A stretch of DNA of 64,000 nucleotides from Gillisella vitis (GCF_001541345.2 NZ_LMVL02000001.1:496001-560000); one strand, 5' to 3'; counted from the stretch's first letter, positions 18,456-28,894 are shown. Notes: generated by a model from the letters alone, not told the origin. Translations and numbers: made by a program.

Positions 18456-19219
18456 CCGAAAACCTCCTCGTCCTCGACGATATCCGCATGAATTTCGGCG
18501 CAATCGAAGCCCTGAAGGGCATCAGTTTCTCCATCGGCAAGGGCGAAGTCGTGGCCCTGCTCGGGGATAATGGTGCGGGAAAATCGACACTGGTGAAAAT
18601 CATTTCGGGCGGCTTGCAGCCGACCTCGGGACGCATGCTGTTTGAAGGCGAGCCTTTTCAGGCAAAGACGCCCGCCGAGGCCAAGGGTGCCGGTATCGAA
18701 ACCGTCTACCAGGACTTGTCGCTCTGCACGAATGTCGATGTGGTCGGCAATTTCTTCATGGGCCGCGAGCTGACCCGCAAGGTGGCGGGCATTCCCTTTC
18801 TGGATGAACGCGCCATGGAGGACATTACCGCCAAGGCGCTGGCCAGCGCCGGCACCCGTATTCCCTCCATGCGCACCAAGGTGGAGCACCTGTCCGGCGG
18901 CCAGCGCCAGGCCATCGAACTCAACCGTTTCGTGCATTGGGGTGGCAAGCTGGTCTTGCTCGACGAACCCTTCGCAGCGCTTGGCGTCGAACAGACCCGG
19001 CGTGGGCTGGACATGATCCGTCATGTCGCCAGCCAGGGCATCGGCGTCGTCATCATCACCCACATCATGCAGCAGGCCTTTCAGGTCGCAGATCGTATTG
19101 TCGTCATCCGCCACGGCGTTGTTGCCGGTGATGTGGAGCGTAGCCAGACAAGCCCGGATGCAGTGATCGAAATGATCACAGGGCAAACCCTCGCCGGAGC
19201 CGGACCGGTGAGCCAATAA
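18452..19219 (+). CDS. Sugar ABC transporter ATP-binding protein, single-domain (FrcA-like)
   Basis: 255 residues with one nucleotide-binding domain, unlike the double-domain RbsA/XylG type; this short form is known in rhizobia (FrcA). Walker A GDNGAGKST is at 38-46, the Q-loop is VYQDLSLC, the signature LSGGQRQAIEL, Walker B LVLLDEPFAALGV and the switch histidine is in IITHIMQQAF. It powers uptake of a monosaccharide or polyol by the binding protein and permease encoded next. The start overlaps the ROK gene's stop. Confidence 0.92.
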   Translation: MTENLLVLDDIRMNFGAIEALKGISFSIGKGEVVALLGDNGAGKSTLVKIISGGLQPTSGRMLFEGEPFQAKTPAEAKGAGIETVYQDLSLCTNVDVVGNFFMGRELTRKVAGIPFLDERAMEDITAKALASAGTRIPSMRTKVEHLSGGQRQAIELNRFVHWGGKLVLLDEPFAALGVEQTRRGLDMIRHVASQGIGVVIITHIMQQAFQVADRIVVIRHGVVAGDVERSQTSPDAVIEMITGQTLAGAGPVSQ

Positions 19220-19240
19220 AAATGAAAAGGGGTCCGGTGA

Positions 19241-20314
<1,074 letters not shown>

Positions 20315-20375
20315 ACGGCTTTCATTCCGGGGCCGGATGGCCCCGGATTCCCCTTCTCCAATCCGGATTTGCCGC

Positions 20376-21371
20376 ATGACGCCTCATACCCGCAAAACTC
20401 TTGAATTCGTCCTCGACAATCTCGTCTGGTTCATGCTCATCCTCGTGCTGGCAATGTTCTCGGCGCTGATCCCAAACTATTTCCAGATCGGTATCTTCAC
20501 CAATATCATCGAAGTATCGAGCGTATTGGGCGTGATGTCGATTGGTCTCGCCCTGGTGATCATCACCGGCCATATGGATCTGTCCGTCGAGTCGGTCGCA
20601 GCTCTGTCGGCCATGGCGGTCGGCATTCTGTTCTGCTCTGCGGGCATCGGGCTTGGTATCAAGCTTTCGCCCGAATGGCTGATGATTCCGGTCTCGCTGT
20701 TCGTGGCCTGCGCCATCGGCGGATTGATCGGCCTTATCAACGGCGTTCTCGTCGTCAAACTGAAGATGAGCGCTTTCATCATCACGCTCGCCTCCTTCAT
20801 CTGGGTGCGCGGTATTGTGCTGGCGGTTTCCGGCGGACGTTCGGCCCAGGATCTGGCCCCCGCCATCCGCTGGTTCGCCATCGAGCGCTTTCTCGGCATC
20901 CCCATGACGGCCTGGATCGCTATTGCCTGCTTTCTGATCTTCTCAGTGATGATGGCAAAGACGCCATTTGGCCGCCATCTGGTGATGATCGGCGGCAATG
21001 AGACGGCAACCTTTCGGGCTGGCATTCGCGTCACCCGCAATCTGATCATCGCCTTCGTCATGGCAGGCGCCATCGCCGGGCTTGCAGGCTGGCTGCTGGC
21101 GGTTCGCACATCGGGCGCCACGGCCAATCTCGGTGTCGGCCTGCTGTTCAATGCCTTTGCAGCGGTGGTGATCGGCGGTGTCAGCCTGAAGGGCGGGGTC
21201 GGCGCTCTGCCGGGCGTCTATGCCGGGGTGCTGCTGCTCTCTTCCATCAATACAGCCATCAACCTGATGGGGCTGCCGGCAAACTTCACCCAGGTCATTC
21301 ATGGTTTCCTGGTGCTCGCAGCCGTTCTTCTCGATACGTTCAAACAAAGGCTCCGCCAGAGGCTCGCATGA
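20376..21371 (+). CDS. Sugar ABC transporter permease (RbsC-like)
   Basis: 331 residues from ATG 20376; an in-frame ATG at 20337 would add 13 residues in a Pro-rich tract and seems less likely. About eight to ten hydrophobic segments are present. Family motifs are ALVIITGHMDLSVES near the start, IGGLIGLINGVLVVKLKM with FIITLASFIWVRG, then NETATFRAGIRV and VVIGGVSLKGGVG near the end. It is the inner-membrane channel of the ROK-controlled sugar importer. The stop overlaps the SDR start by 4 bp (ATGA). Confidence 0.92.
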   Translation: MTPHTRKTLEFVLDNLVWFMLILVLAMFSALIPNYFQIGIFTNIIEVSSVLGVMSIGLALVIITGHMDLSVESVAALSAMAVGILFCSAGIGLGIKLSPEWLMIPVSLFVACAIGGLIGLINGVLVVKLKMSAFIITLASFIWVRGIVLAVSGGRSAQDLAPAIRWFAIERFLGIPMTAWIAIACFLIFSVMMAKTPFGRHLVMIGGNETATFRAGIRVTRNLIIAFVMAGAIAGLAGWLLAVRTSGATANLGVGLLFNAFAAVVIGGVSLKGGVGALPGVYAGVLLLSSINTAINLMGLPANFTQVIHGFLVLAAVLLDTFKQRLRQRLA

Positions 21372-22138
21372 CAGACAGATTGAAAGACAAGGTTGCACTG
21401 GTGATCGGTGCATCGCGTGGTATCGGCAAGGCGATTGCCTTGCGCTTCAAAGAGGAGGGCGCGAAACTCGTGCTCGCCGATTTCAATGCGGAAGAAGGCA
21501 AGGCAGCAGCTGACGAACTCGGCATCGATTTTATCCGCACCGATATCGCCAAGATGGAAGACGCGATTGCCGCCGTGGAATTCACTGTTGAACGCCATGG
21601 CCGGCTCGATATCATCGTACAGAATGCCGGCATCTATCCCTGGCAATTGATCGAACATACCAGTCCGGATGATTGGGATCAGGTCATGGCGGTCAATCTA
21701 CGGGGCTGTTTCAATGCCGCGCGGGCGGCACTTGCGCCGATGAAGACGCAAGGGTCGGGGCGCATTCTCTTTACCTCATCGATCACCGGTCCGCATGTCA
21801 CCAGTCCGGGCCATGGCCATTATGCGGCAAGCAAGGCTGGTATCAACGGGTTCATTCGCTCGGCGGCGCTGGAGTTCTCGTCCTATGGCATCAATGTCAA
21901 CGGCGTCGAACCGGGCAACATCATGACAGAGGCCATCCAGCTGCATCGAAGCGCCGCCTTCATAAAGAATATGGAGGATGCAATTCCGCTCGCGCGTCTG
22001 GGGTCACCTCGGGATGTGGCCAATGCCTTCCTGTTCCTCGCCTCTGATGACGCGAGCTATGTGACCGGCACGACCATCGTTGTCGATGGGGGACAACTTC
22101 TGCCTGAGGGTGCCGACTTCAGGATACTGCCATCCTAA
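21368..22138 (+). CDS. Short-chain dehydrogenase/reductase (SDR)
   Basis: 256 residues of a classical SDR: the cofactor motif GASRGIG at about 14-20, VLADFNAEE with an acidic residue that favours NAD(H), NAG at the end of strand 4, the TSSITG active-site serine and the YAASK catalytic pair (Tyr152, Lys156). It is translationally coupled to the sugar permease. It probably oxidises or reduces the imported sugar or polyol as the first catabolic step (inference). No kinase is encoded in this operon. Confidence 0.92.
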   Translation: MTDRLKDKVALVIGASRGIGKAIALRFKEEGAKLVLADFNAEEGKAAADELGIDFIRTDIAKMEDAIAAVEFTVERHGRLDIIVQNAGIYPWQLIEHTSPDDWDQVMAVNLRGCFNAARAALAPMKTQGSGRILFTSSITGPHVTSPGHGHYAASKAGINGFIRSAALEFSSYGINVNGVEPGNIMTEAIQLHRSAAFIKNMEDAIPLARLGSPRDVANAFLFLASDDASYVTGTTIVVDGGQLLPEGADFRILPS

Positions 22139-22235
22139 TCGGATTTCCGGCTGCATTGATGCCTGCTATTCAAGGCGTGAAGATGCGTTGATAGCTCCGA
22201 GCTTTGGTTTGCCGCCCATTCTGACAGGATGGGCC

Positions 22236-22733
22236 TCACAGAACCTGGATCAATTTGGCAAGAAGCCGGTCCAAGCGGGCGCGTTCAGGCGCGGAAAGGC
22301 TGCGAATGCCGTCCAGAAAATGCGAGGACCTGGCCACCTGAACCCGGGTCTCTCGCAACAGCTTTTCACCGCTTTCGGTCATTTGCACATAGACCGTGCG
22401 TTTGTCTGACAGAGACGGGACGCGCTCGACGAACCCTTTGTCTTCCAATCTGGTGATACGGCCTGTTATAGCCCCTGTTGTGACCATGCAAAGTTCGGCA
22501 AGATCGCTTGGCCGCAAACGGTAGGGTGGGGATTGATGCCGAAGATGGGTGAGAACATCGACTTCGCCGATGCCGATATCGAATGCGACCAGCACCTCCT
22601 CCAGGGAGGCCTGGTCCAGGAGGTAAAGATGCCGAAGCCTCATGGCAATCGCAATGGGACTGCTGTCTTCACCCGGGAAATCCTCTTCCCACTGACTAAT
22701 AAGGTCCGAAAACAATCCTTCGGCTTGTGGCAT
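22236..22733 (-). CDS. MarR-family transcriptional regulator of the aromatic cluster
   Basis: 165 residues. The core winged helix is clear: the YRLRPSDLAELCMVTTGAI segment, then TGRITRLEDKGFVERV and the wing PSLSDKRTVYVQMTESG. It is divergent from the flavin reductase gene and lies next to a perfect 18-bp dyad at 22865-22882 that overlaps the promoter of that gene. MarR proteins of catabolic clusters are usually repressors released by a phenolic or CoA ligand; that role fits here. It converges with the upstream SDR across 97 bp that show nothing notable. Confidence 0.9.
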   Translation of the reverse strand: MPQAEGLFSDLISQWEEDFPGEDSSPIAIAMRLRHLYLLDQASLEEVLVAFDIGIGEVDVLTHLRHQSPPYRLRPSDLAELCMVTTGAITGRITRLEDKGFVERVPSLSDKRTVYVQMTESGEKLLRETRVQVARSSHFLDGIRSLSAPERARLDRLLAKLIQVL

Positions 22734-22853
22734 TGCGCTTCACTTTTATCTCATGGCTAAAACACGTCATTTTCTGACGTCCTAAACTTCTTAATGTTTT
22801 CGGGCGCTTCACGCAATGCGCCATAAGAACGCGACCCCTCCAAACATTTTCAA

Positions 22854-22882
22854 TTGACGAAAGTTATCTTAGTGCTAAGATA
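22854..22882 (+). promoter_or_regulatory. Promoter with overlapping MarR-type operator (perfect 8-bp dyad)
   Basis: TTGACG at 22854-22859 is followed 16-17 bases later by a TAAGAT/AAGATA -10-like hexamer. The dyad TATCTTAG-TG-CTAAGATA (22865-22882) covers the spacer and the -10, so a bound dimer would block RNA polymerase. The sequence style matches operators described for MarR regulators of aromatic catabolism. The flavin reductase ATG lies about 30 bp downstream with GGAGGAG. Confidence 0.65.
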
Positions 22883-22910
22883 CTTCTAAGGAATATGGAG
22901 GAGATATTCG

Positions 22911-23456
22911 ATGGTTTCGAGTTCGGCGAAGCTGCATGATCCGGAGGAGGGATCAGCAGCAAATTTTCCTGATATTGATAATTTGAAGATCGCGTTTGGC
23001 CAGCTTCCATCTGGCGTCGTCATTGTGACGAGCAAGAGTTGTGGTGGTGAAATGGTCGGTGCAACTGTGAGCAGTTTCACCTCTTTGTCATTCACGCCTC
23101 CTCTTGTCATGCTCGGTCTGGCGCACAGTTCCACAACGCTTTCCGCTATCCTCAATCATGGGCATTTCGCGGTTCATGTCGTTGCCGAGCCGCAGCAGGA
23201 TATCGCCATGCGTTTTGCGTCCAGCCGCGCAGATAAATTCAACGATATCGATTTTAAATTATCGCCCACCGGCGTGCCGATTCTGAGTGAATTCGACACG
23301 TGTTTTCACTGTGCTCTTGAGCGGGCTGAGCCGGCAGGGGATCATCAATTGTTGATCGGTCGCGTTGTCGACGTATCAACGGTAGAGCGTGATACGACGC
23401 CGGTCGCATGGTTTAATCGGCGCTTTCATATCTGCGAGCCAAGACCGGCCGCCTAG
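22911..23456 (+). CDS. Flavin reductase, small component of a two-component monooxygenase (HpaC-like)
   Basis: 181 residues of the flavin-reductase/split-barrel FMN-binding family. The pattern AFGQLPSGVVIVTSK, VGATVSSFTSLSFTPPLVMLG and HFAVHVVAEPQQDIA is the standard order of the FMN site. It supplies reduced flavin, using NAD(P)H, to the oxygenase encoded 207 bp downstream. GGAGGAG precedes the ATG, and the gene lies directly behind a MarR-type operator, so it should be the first gene of the induced operon. A 10-bp hairpin follows its stop. Confidence 0.9.
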   Translation: MVSSSAKLHDPEEGSAANFPDIDNLKIAFGQLPSGVVIVTSKSCGGEMVGATVSSFTSLSFTPPLVMLGLAHSSTTLSAILNHGHFAVHVVAEPQQDIAMRFASSRADKFNDIDFKLSPTGVPILSEFDTCFHCALERAEPAGDHQLLIGRVVDVSTVERDTTPVAWFNRRFHICEPRPAA

Positions 23457-23462
23457 ATTTTC

Positions 23463-23628
23463 TTCAGGAAAAGTGCAGCCTAATTTTCCTGAAAAGACAA
23501 GCGAAACAATAGGCTTCAGTGTATCGAGCCGAAATCGGCAATCGTCGTGATCGGAGACATTCGCTCAAAAAGCAACAGGCATACGATGGTGTGGATGGCG
23601 CGATTACGTCAGCGCCATGTCCGTATGC
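23463..23628 (+). other. Two hairpins between flavin reductase and hydroxylase genes
   Basis: TTCAGGAAAA (23463-23472) and TTTTCCTGAA (23484-23493) form a perfect 10-bp stem just after the reductase stop; there is no T-run. A second, longer structure pairs GCATACG (23579-23585) with CGTATGC (23622-23628) and ATGGCGC (23595-23601) with GCGCCAT (23612-23618). The second sits 35 bp before the hydroxylase start and may shape the leader or mRNA ends. Function is inferred only from position. Confidence 0.4.
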
Positions 23629-23663
23629 ATTCGAAAATTCCTATTTTAAAGTGAGGAAATCCC

Positions 23664-24947
23664 ATGGAAATGAATGCAAAGCAGTTTGACTATGTACTGC
23701 CCAATCCCCCCATCTCTCCTTATAGCACCGAGGTTGGCCGTGAGATCCGAGCCAAGGCTGCGGCATTGGTGCCGCTATTGCGTAAGCACGCCCAAGAAGG
23801 AGAGGAATTGGGTGCCCTGGCACCTGAAAGCTTGAAAGCCCTCAGCGATATTGGTGCGTTCAAGCTTACATTGCCAACGGATTTTGGCGGGCATGCGCTT
23901 GGAGCGCGCGATGTGGTCGAAATCGTTACCGAATTCGGTAGAGGCGATGGCGCAGCGGGTTGGATGGCATTTGTCGCCGGTGGCCTTCGCAATATCCTGG
24001 CGTTTCCCGATCAGGCTGTGAATGAAATCTTTGCGGATGGGCGCGATTGGGTTGGCCCACTGGCCGCCGGTGCATCTATTTTTGCCACCAAGGTCGGTTC
24101 TGCACGGCGGGTCGAGGGCGGCTGGATGGTCAGCGGTTCGTGGCATTTCGGTAGCGGTTGCAAACATGCCAAATGGATTGCCGTTGGCGTCGATTATGAG
24201 GTTGCACCGGGCCATATGGGCCGCGCCATGGCGGTTTTGAAGGCCGAACAGGTCAAGATCATCGACAATTGGCATGTTATGGGCATGAAGGCTACGTCCT
24301 CCAACAGCCTGACGGTGACCGAAGAGCAGTTCGTCCCCGATCACCGTTTTATGGACATGGCCGATTTCCCAATTCGTATGGATGGGACCCGCAAGCGGTT
24401 CCAGGGCTTTGCCAGCAAGTTCGATGGCCGTGGTCTGATGATCATGACCAATCTCACCCATATGGCGATTGTGCTGGGGATGGCCCGCGGTGCGCTGGAA
24501 TCCTACATCGATATGGCGAGAAAGCAGCAGCCCTTCAATCTGCCTTATCCTCGTGTTGCCGAAATGGCATCGACGCAGGTCTGTGCTGCAAAAGCCTATG
24601 CGATGATCAAGATGGCGGAAACCACCGCCCTTTGCGCCGCCGATCTTCTGGATCGCCACGCAACGGAAGGACGCGAGGTCTCGGAAGAGCTGGAACAGGC
24701 CACGATGATGGAAAACGTCTACGCGGCGCACACCTTGGACAATGCCGTCAGCATTCTGCAACTCAATATCGGCTCGGCAACCGCCCATGAGAGCAATCCG
24801 TTCCAACGGTTCGTGCGCGATATCCGGGTGGCAATGCTGCATGGGGCGGTCAGGCTGGAGCCGACGGCCGAGATTTTCGGTCGGCGGATGATGGGGCTTG
24901 CGCCATTTTCGATGTTTGCAGGTGGATTGCCTGATCGCGCTGCTTAG
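23664..24947 (+). CDS. Flavin-dependent aromatic monooxygenase, oxygenase component (acyl-CoA dehydrogenase fold, group D)
   Basis: 427 residues, the usual size of acyl-CoA-dehydrogenase-fold hydroxylases such as p-hydroxyphenylacetate hydroxylase C2 or HsaA. Visible features are the N-terminal helical domain (LAPESLKALSDIGAFKLTLP), FGRGDGAAGWMAF, the flavin-site strand VSGSWHFGSGCKHAKWIAVG and the MGMKATSSNSLTV strand. The catalytic Glu of true acyl-CoA dehydrogenases is not evident, and a flavin reductase is encoded next door, which favours a monooxygenase. It probably hydroxylates a phenol to a catechol for the dioxygenase at 28907. GAGGA lies before the ATG. Confidence 0.85.
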   Translation: MEMNAKQFDYVLPNPPISPYSTEVGREIRAKAAALVPLLRKHAQEGEELGALAPESLKALSDIGAFKLTLPTDFGGHALGARDVVEIVTEFGRGDGAAGWMAFVAGGLRNILAFPDQAVNEIFADGRDWVGPLAAGASIFATKVGSARRVEGGWMVSGSWHFGSGCKHAKWIAVGVDYEVAPGHMGRAMAVLKAEQVKIIDNWHVMGMKATSSNSLTVTEEQFVPDHRFMDMADFPIRMDGTRKRFQGFASKFDGRGLMIMTNLTHMAIVLGMARGALESYIDMARKQQPFNLPYPRVAEMASTQVCAAKAYAMIKMAETTALCAADLLDRHATEGREVSEELEQATMMENVYAAHTLDNAVSILQLNIGSATAHESNPFQRFVRDIRVAMLHGAVRLEPTAEIFGRRMMGLAPFSMFAGGLPDRAA

Positions 24948-25019
24948 CCCGCGACTGATTTGAGCTGTAGACGGGCTGTGGAGGCGGCCCGTCGACGGTT
25001 AACAAGAGGAGGATTTTTT

Positions 25020-26342
25020 ATGCAGTCGAATAAGACGCATGCCCCTGGCAATTTTCGGGCAAATAAAGGTTTTGAATACAGTTTTCAGGCTGCCAAGGTG
25101 TTGGGCGCGCTATGGGCAATCGTGCTGCTGGTGGTGGCGGTGCCAAGTATCGGTACCGCCGTCGTCAACGCCCGAATGATCACCGATCTCAATATGGATC
25201 GAGCGGTCTTCGGTATGGGCTTTGGCCTTTTCGTGATGATGATGGGTTTTCAGGCCCCTGTCGTCGCGGTGCTGATCCGCAAATTCGGTTATCGGTCAAC
25301 AGTCGCTTTTGGATGCCTTGTGTTGTTCCTTGGGTCGGTTGCCATGGCGACTGTCGTGCATAATGGCTGGCAATATGCTGTGGCTTTTGGTCTTTTGGCC
25401 GGTTCCGGCGTCTGCATTGCCGGCATGCTGCCGGCCCAGACAATCGTAACGAGATGGTTTCACGCCCGCCGGGCCTTGGCCGTCTCCATCGTATTTTCAG
25501 CAGTCGAAATTGGTGGATTCTTTTCTCCACCGGCGCTTGAAAGACTGATGGCGATATCAGGCGATTGGCGCACAGCCTGGTGGCTTATTGCCGGATCGGC
25601 GCTCATTGCGATGATAACGGCCTATGTAGCGCTCGATGAGCGGCGGGTCGAAAATTACATTTCCCGAAATCCTGCTCCATCCTTCACACGCGAAAACAGC
25701 AAGGTGTTCAAGAGTTCGGTTCATTGGACGCTCCGTGAAGCATTGGGAACGAAGGCTTACTGGCTTATTCTGGCCTATATGAGCATCGCGGGAGTCGCCT
25801 GGATCTTCCTGATGGCTCATGGCGTGGTGCATCTGCGTGATATCGGCTATTCGCCTGCTGAAGCCGCTAACGCCGTTGCGGTCATTATCGTCGCCTCGTT
25901 CATTGGCAACATGACCGCTGGTTTTCTGGGCGATCGTATTTCACCATCGCTGATCTCGGCCGCAAGCATGGCATTGATTGTTTTCGGCTTTTGCATGGTG
26001 ATCAAGCCCGTCGGCTTTACCGGCATTCTGCTCTACGCGCTTCCTGCCGGCATTGGCTACGGTGCCTCGCAGGTCTGCCTGATGGCTCTTCTGGGCAATT
26101 ATTTTGGCAAGGCATCGTTTTCCGCCATTCTGGGTTCAATGATGCCGGTATCGACGCTCTGCGCGGCGATTGGCGCGGGGTCGGCAGGGGCCGTTTTCGA
26201 TCAAACCGGCACATATCAATGGGTGTTTATCACGATCATCACCCTGTGCGTGGTCGCGTTCTTTGCCATTCTTGCAGCATCACCACCGCAAAACCGGGGC
26301 AACAAAGAGGAGGTCTCCGGCAGTCCAATCGCAGCGGAATAA
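25020..26342 (+). CDS. MFS transporter, probable aromatic or organic-acid uptake carrier
   Basis: 440 residues from ATG 25020 with AGAGGAGG upstream; the frame runs back to 24960 without a better start. About twelve hydrophobic segments, an MFS-like loop IRKFGYRSTVAFG between helices 2 and 3 and FLGDRISPSLISA between helices 8 and 9 identify the superfamily. The pattern resembles the oxalate/monocarboxylate subgroup. Its place inside the aromatic operon suggests uptake of the pathway substrate across the inner membrane (inference). Confidence 0.88.
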   Translation: MQSNKTHAPGNFRANKGFEYSFQAAKVLGALWAIVLLVVAVPSIGTAVVNARMITDLNMDRAVFGMGFGLFVMMMGFQAPVVAVLIRKFGYRSTVAFGCLVLFLGSVAMATVVHNGWQYAVAFGLLAGSGVCIAGMLPAQTIVTRWFHARRALAVSIVFSAVEIGGFFSPPALERLMAISGDWRTAWWLIAGSALIAMITAYVALDERRVENYISRNPAPSFTRENSKVFKSSVHWTLREALGTKAYWLILAYMSIAGVAWIFLMAHGVVHLRDIGYSPAEAANAVAVIIVASFIGNMTAGFLGDRISPSLISAASMALIVFGFCMVIKPVGFTGILLYALPAGIGYGASQVCLMALLGNYFGKASFSAILGSMMPVSTLCAAIGAGSAGAVFDQTGTYQWVFITIITLCVVAFFAILAASPPQNRGNKEEVSGSPIAAE

Positions 26343-26368
26343 CCAACGATAAAAATGGGAGGGTGACA

Positions 26369-27748
26369 ATGCGAACTTTAAATCTGCTGGCAGTGCCTTT
26401 GCTGCTTGCATCCTTGATGCCTGCCGCAGCAGCCGATACGGCGCTGCCATCAAGCGACACACCACCTGGCGAGGGAAGCATACCGGCTCCGGTCTATTCC
26501 GGCCCCTTGGCCAGTGTGGGGAGAACGCTGCATGACAACGGTATCGACCTTCAACTCGACTTTGTCGATTTCTATCAGAATGCTCCGTCTTTTGGGGCTG
26601 CGGGTGGCTCATCAGCCAATTATGGCATGTTTATTGTCGGCGTTACCGGCCATCTGACACCTGATCTTCGGGTCAATTTGGTCGAGACAATCAACGCCCC
26701 TACCTACAATGTCGACAATTACCTGTTTGATCTTTCGAATGCCTTTTTCCCCGTCCCGATCGTGAATTCGGACACCGATCTGACCCGTTTCACGATTGAA
26801 GGCGACCTTTTCAACGATCGGCTGACCGTTGAAGCGGGGCGGATGGGCCTCAATCGCGATTTCATGAAAAAGGGGTTCTGCGGCGGCATTGGCTGCGTCC
26901 CCTCAACGCCGGCAATCACCCTCAATATGCCAGGCGAGGCCCTGTCTGTCTGGGGTGGGAGATTGGCCTATCGGCTCGATCAGACCACGACGCTGGGATT
27001 TGGAGCCATCGAGGACAATTCTGACAATTGGCAGAATGGTGATGGATGGGATTGGGGAACCGGCGATGCCAAAGGCTATATCGCCATTGCCAACATCAGC
27101 CATGACGAAACCTTCATGCAGAATGCCAATCCTTTGAAATACGAGATTGGCGCTTACCACCGTTCCACCTCCTATGAAGACGCACTTTACAATAGCGGTT
27201 GGGGCAACCCGAACTTTGGGGCCAATACCAAAATTGTCAATCATGACGGTGGAACGAGCGGCGTTTACGGGCAGGTTCGCAAGGTTGTGTGGAGTGAAGC
27301 GTCCGGTAGCCCGATTCCCGAAAACCTCGCCGTCTATGGTGGCTTGTTCCATACGTTCGGCGATGGCCAGGCCTATCCCTGGGAGGCCTATGCCGGTGTC
27401 GAGTATTCAGGCTTCTGGAAGGAAAACCCGCTCGCAACAGTCGGCGCCTCCGTTCACTACATCCGCTTGAGTGAAGAGCGTGCGCAGTATGAACAGAATG
27501 CCCGGCGGTTTTTTTCTGGCGTCAACGAGAAACAGCCGCAGGACACGTTCATGGTCGACGTGCATGCAAGTACAGGCTTTTTCGGCAACGGGATTCTCGA
27601 TATCGGCGCTGCCTATATCATCAATCCAAACAATTCTATTCTGGCTGATTACTCAACCGGAAGAGAAAAGAACGGTGTCGTCATTTACGCGGCATTGGCT
27701 TTCGACCTGGGCGGCAGCCTCGGTCTTTCCCCCCGCAAGGGGCCTTGA
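26369..27748 (+). CDS. OprB-type outer-membrane porin
   Basis: 459 residues from ATG 26369 with GGGAGG upstream. A signal peptide (MRTLNLLAVPLLLASLMPAA, cleavage near AAA-DTA) precedes a beta-rich protein of alternating hydrophobic residues that ends in an aromatic/hydrophobic strand. Features such as GIDLQLDFVDFYQN near the N-terminus, the DRLTVEAGRMGLNRDF strand and YTLEYNY-like GVEYSGFWKENP fit the carbohydrate-selective OprB family. Use in an aromatic operon is unusual; related porins are known to pass aromatic acids. It lies 26 bp after the MFS gene, so the two probably form an outer/inner membrane uptake route. Confidence 0.82.
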   Translation: MRTLNLLAVPLLLASLMPAAAADTALPSSDTPPGEGSIPAPVYSGPLASVGRTLHDNGIDLQLDFVDFYQNAPSFGAAGGSSANYGMFIVGVTGHLTPDLRVNLVETINAPTYNVDNYLFDLSNAFFPVPIVNSDTDLTRFTIEGDLFNDRLTVEAGRMGLNRDFMKKGFCGGIGCVPSTPAITLNMPGEALSVWGGRLAYRLDQTTTLGFGAIEDNSDNWQNGDGWDWGTGDAKGYIAIANISHDETFMQNANPLKYEIGAYHRSTSYEDALYNSGWGNPNFGANTKIVNHDGGTSGVYGQVRKVVWSEASGSPIPENLAVYGGLFHTFGDGQAYPWEAYAGVEYSGFWKENPLATVGASVHYIRLSEERAQYEQNARRFFSGVNEKQPQDTFMVDVHASTGFFGNGILDIGAAYIINPNNSILADYSTGREKNGVVIYAALAFDLGGSLGLSPRKGP

Positions 27749-27810
27749 GCCTGGTTCGATCTGAACCGGCGGCACTTTCACAATCACTTTATCAATAGGA
27801 GATCGACGTC

Positions 27811-28230
27811 ATGCACGACACGAAGAGCCATGACCATGCGAAACTTGAGCGCCACAAGCATCTGGTTCGGGAGTTTTACCGCCGGGTGTTCGATGGCCAG
27901 AACCCGGCAGCCGTCAAGGATTTCGTCACAGAGGATTACAAGCAGCACAGCCGCCATATTCCGACCGGTCGCGAAGGCTTGGAACGGTTTGTGCAATCGG
28001 TGTTTCCAAACGGACCAGTCCCCGAGCCAGCCGAGATGCGCATCCCTCCCGCTTTCATGGTGGCGGAAGGCGACATGGTCGTTGTCGCCGCCTATCTGCC
28101 GCAGCCAGACCCCGATAAGCCGGGCGAAACCTATGACTACTTCGTTTTCGATGCCTATCGGCTTCGAGACGAGCGTCTGGCGGAGCATTGGAGCGGCGTG
28201 AACAAGATCGCGCCCCCCAAACAGCCCTGA
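27811..28230 (+). CDS. SnoaL-like (NTF2-fold) protein
   Basis: 139 residues. The opening helix LVREFYRRVFDGQNP, then VTEDYKQHSRHIPTGREGLERFV and the strands MVVVAAYLP and YDYFVFDAYRLRDERLAEHW are the SnoaL-like polyketide-cyclase pattern. The family includes cyclases, isomerases and hydratases of small cyclic or unsaturated compounds. Within an aromatic operon it could act on a ring-cleavage product or an unstable intermediate, but no reaction can be assigned. GGAG precedes the ATG. Confidence 0.82.
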   Translation: MHDTKSHDHAKLERHKHLVREFYRRVFDGQNPAAVKDFVTEDYKQHSRHIPTGREGLERFVQSVFPNGPVPEPAEMRIPPAFMVAEGDMVVVAAYLPQPDPDKPGETYDYFVFDAYRLRDERLAEHWSGVNKIAPPKQP

Positions 28231-28303
28231 CGGCTTAAGCGGTGTGCTGTCATCGCAGGCAGCATACCGGTAACCATCGACCACCATTCATCAGGATTAC
28301 AGA

Positions 28304-28894
28304 ATGCAACTCTACCATACGCCCGGCACCTGCTCCACCGCATCCCGCATCGTTCTGCAGGAAACCGGTATTTCCGCCTCGTCCATCCCGGTTAATCTCA
28401 GGGAGAAGACCCTTCCGGATGGAACGAGCTATCTTCAGGTCAACCCGAAGGGCCAGGTTCCGGCCCTTGTGCTCGACGATGGCGACGTGCTGACAGAAGG
28501 CGCGATCATCCTGCAATATCTGGCCGATCAGGCCCCGCAAAGCGGCCTTTTGCCACCGCCCGGCGATCTTGCCCGCTACCGCGTGCTGGAATGGACCAAT
28601 TACGTGGCAACTGAATTGCACAAGACCTTCACCCCCTTGATGCGGCCAAACACACCACCGGACTTTGCCGAAATCACCAAAACGGCATTGTTGCCGCGCG
28701 TTTTCGGTACTCTCGATCGCCGTCTGGGATTAAGCGACTATCTCGCCGGGGCAACATTTACGATCGCGGATGCCTATGCGTTCGTCATTCTCGGATGGGC
28801 AAAGCTGCAAGCCATCGATCTGGCCGCCTGGCCGAACATCCAAGCTTATCTCAAGCGGATAGAGAGCCGTCCATCCGTCCAATCGCTACAGTAA
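28304..28894 (+). CDS. Glutathione S-transferase, beta-class-like
   Basis: 196 residues. The thioredoxin-like N-terminal domain has Cys10 in TPGTCSTAS, the position of the beta-class catalytic cysteine, and the cis-proline segment GQVPALVLDDG followed by LTEGAIILQYLAD. The C-terminal helical domain has the LAGATFTIADAYAF capping motif. In ring-cleavage pathways GST-fold proteins often isomerise maleyl-type products using glutathione; that role is possible here beside a dioxygenase and a FAH-family hydrolase. A detoxification role is the alternative. Confidence 0.88.
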   Translation: MQLYHTPGTCSTASRIVLQETGISASSIPVNLREKTLPDGTSYLQVNPKGQVPALVLDDGDVLTEGAIILQYLADQAPQSGLLPPPGDLARYRVLEWTNYVATELHKTFTPLMRPNTPPDFAEITKTALLPRVFGTLDRRLGLSDYLAGATFTIADAYAFVILGWAKLQAIDLAAWPNIQAYLKRIESRPSVQSLQ

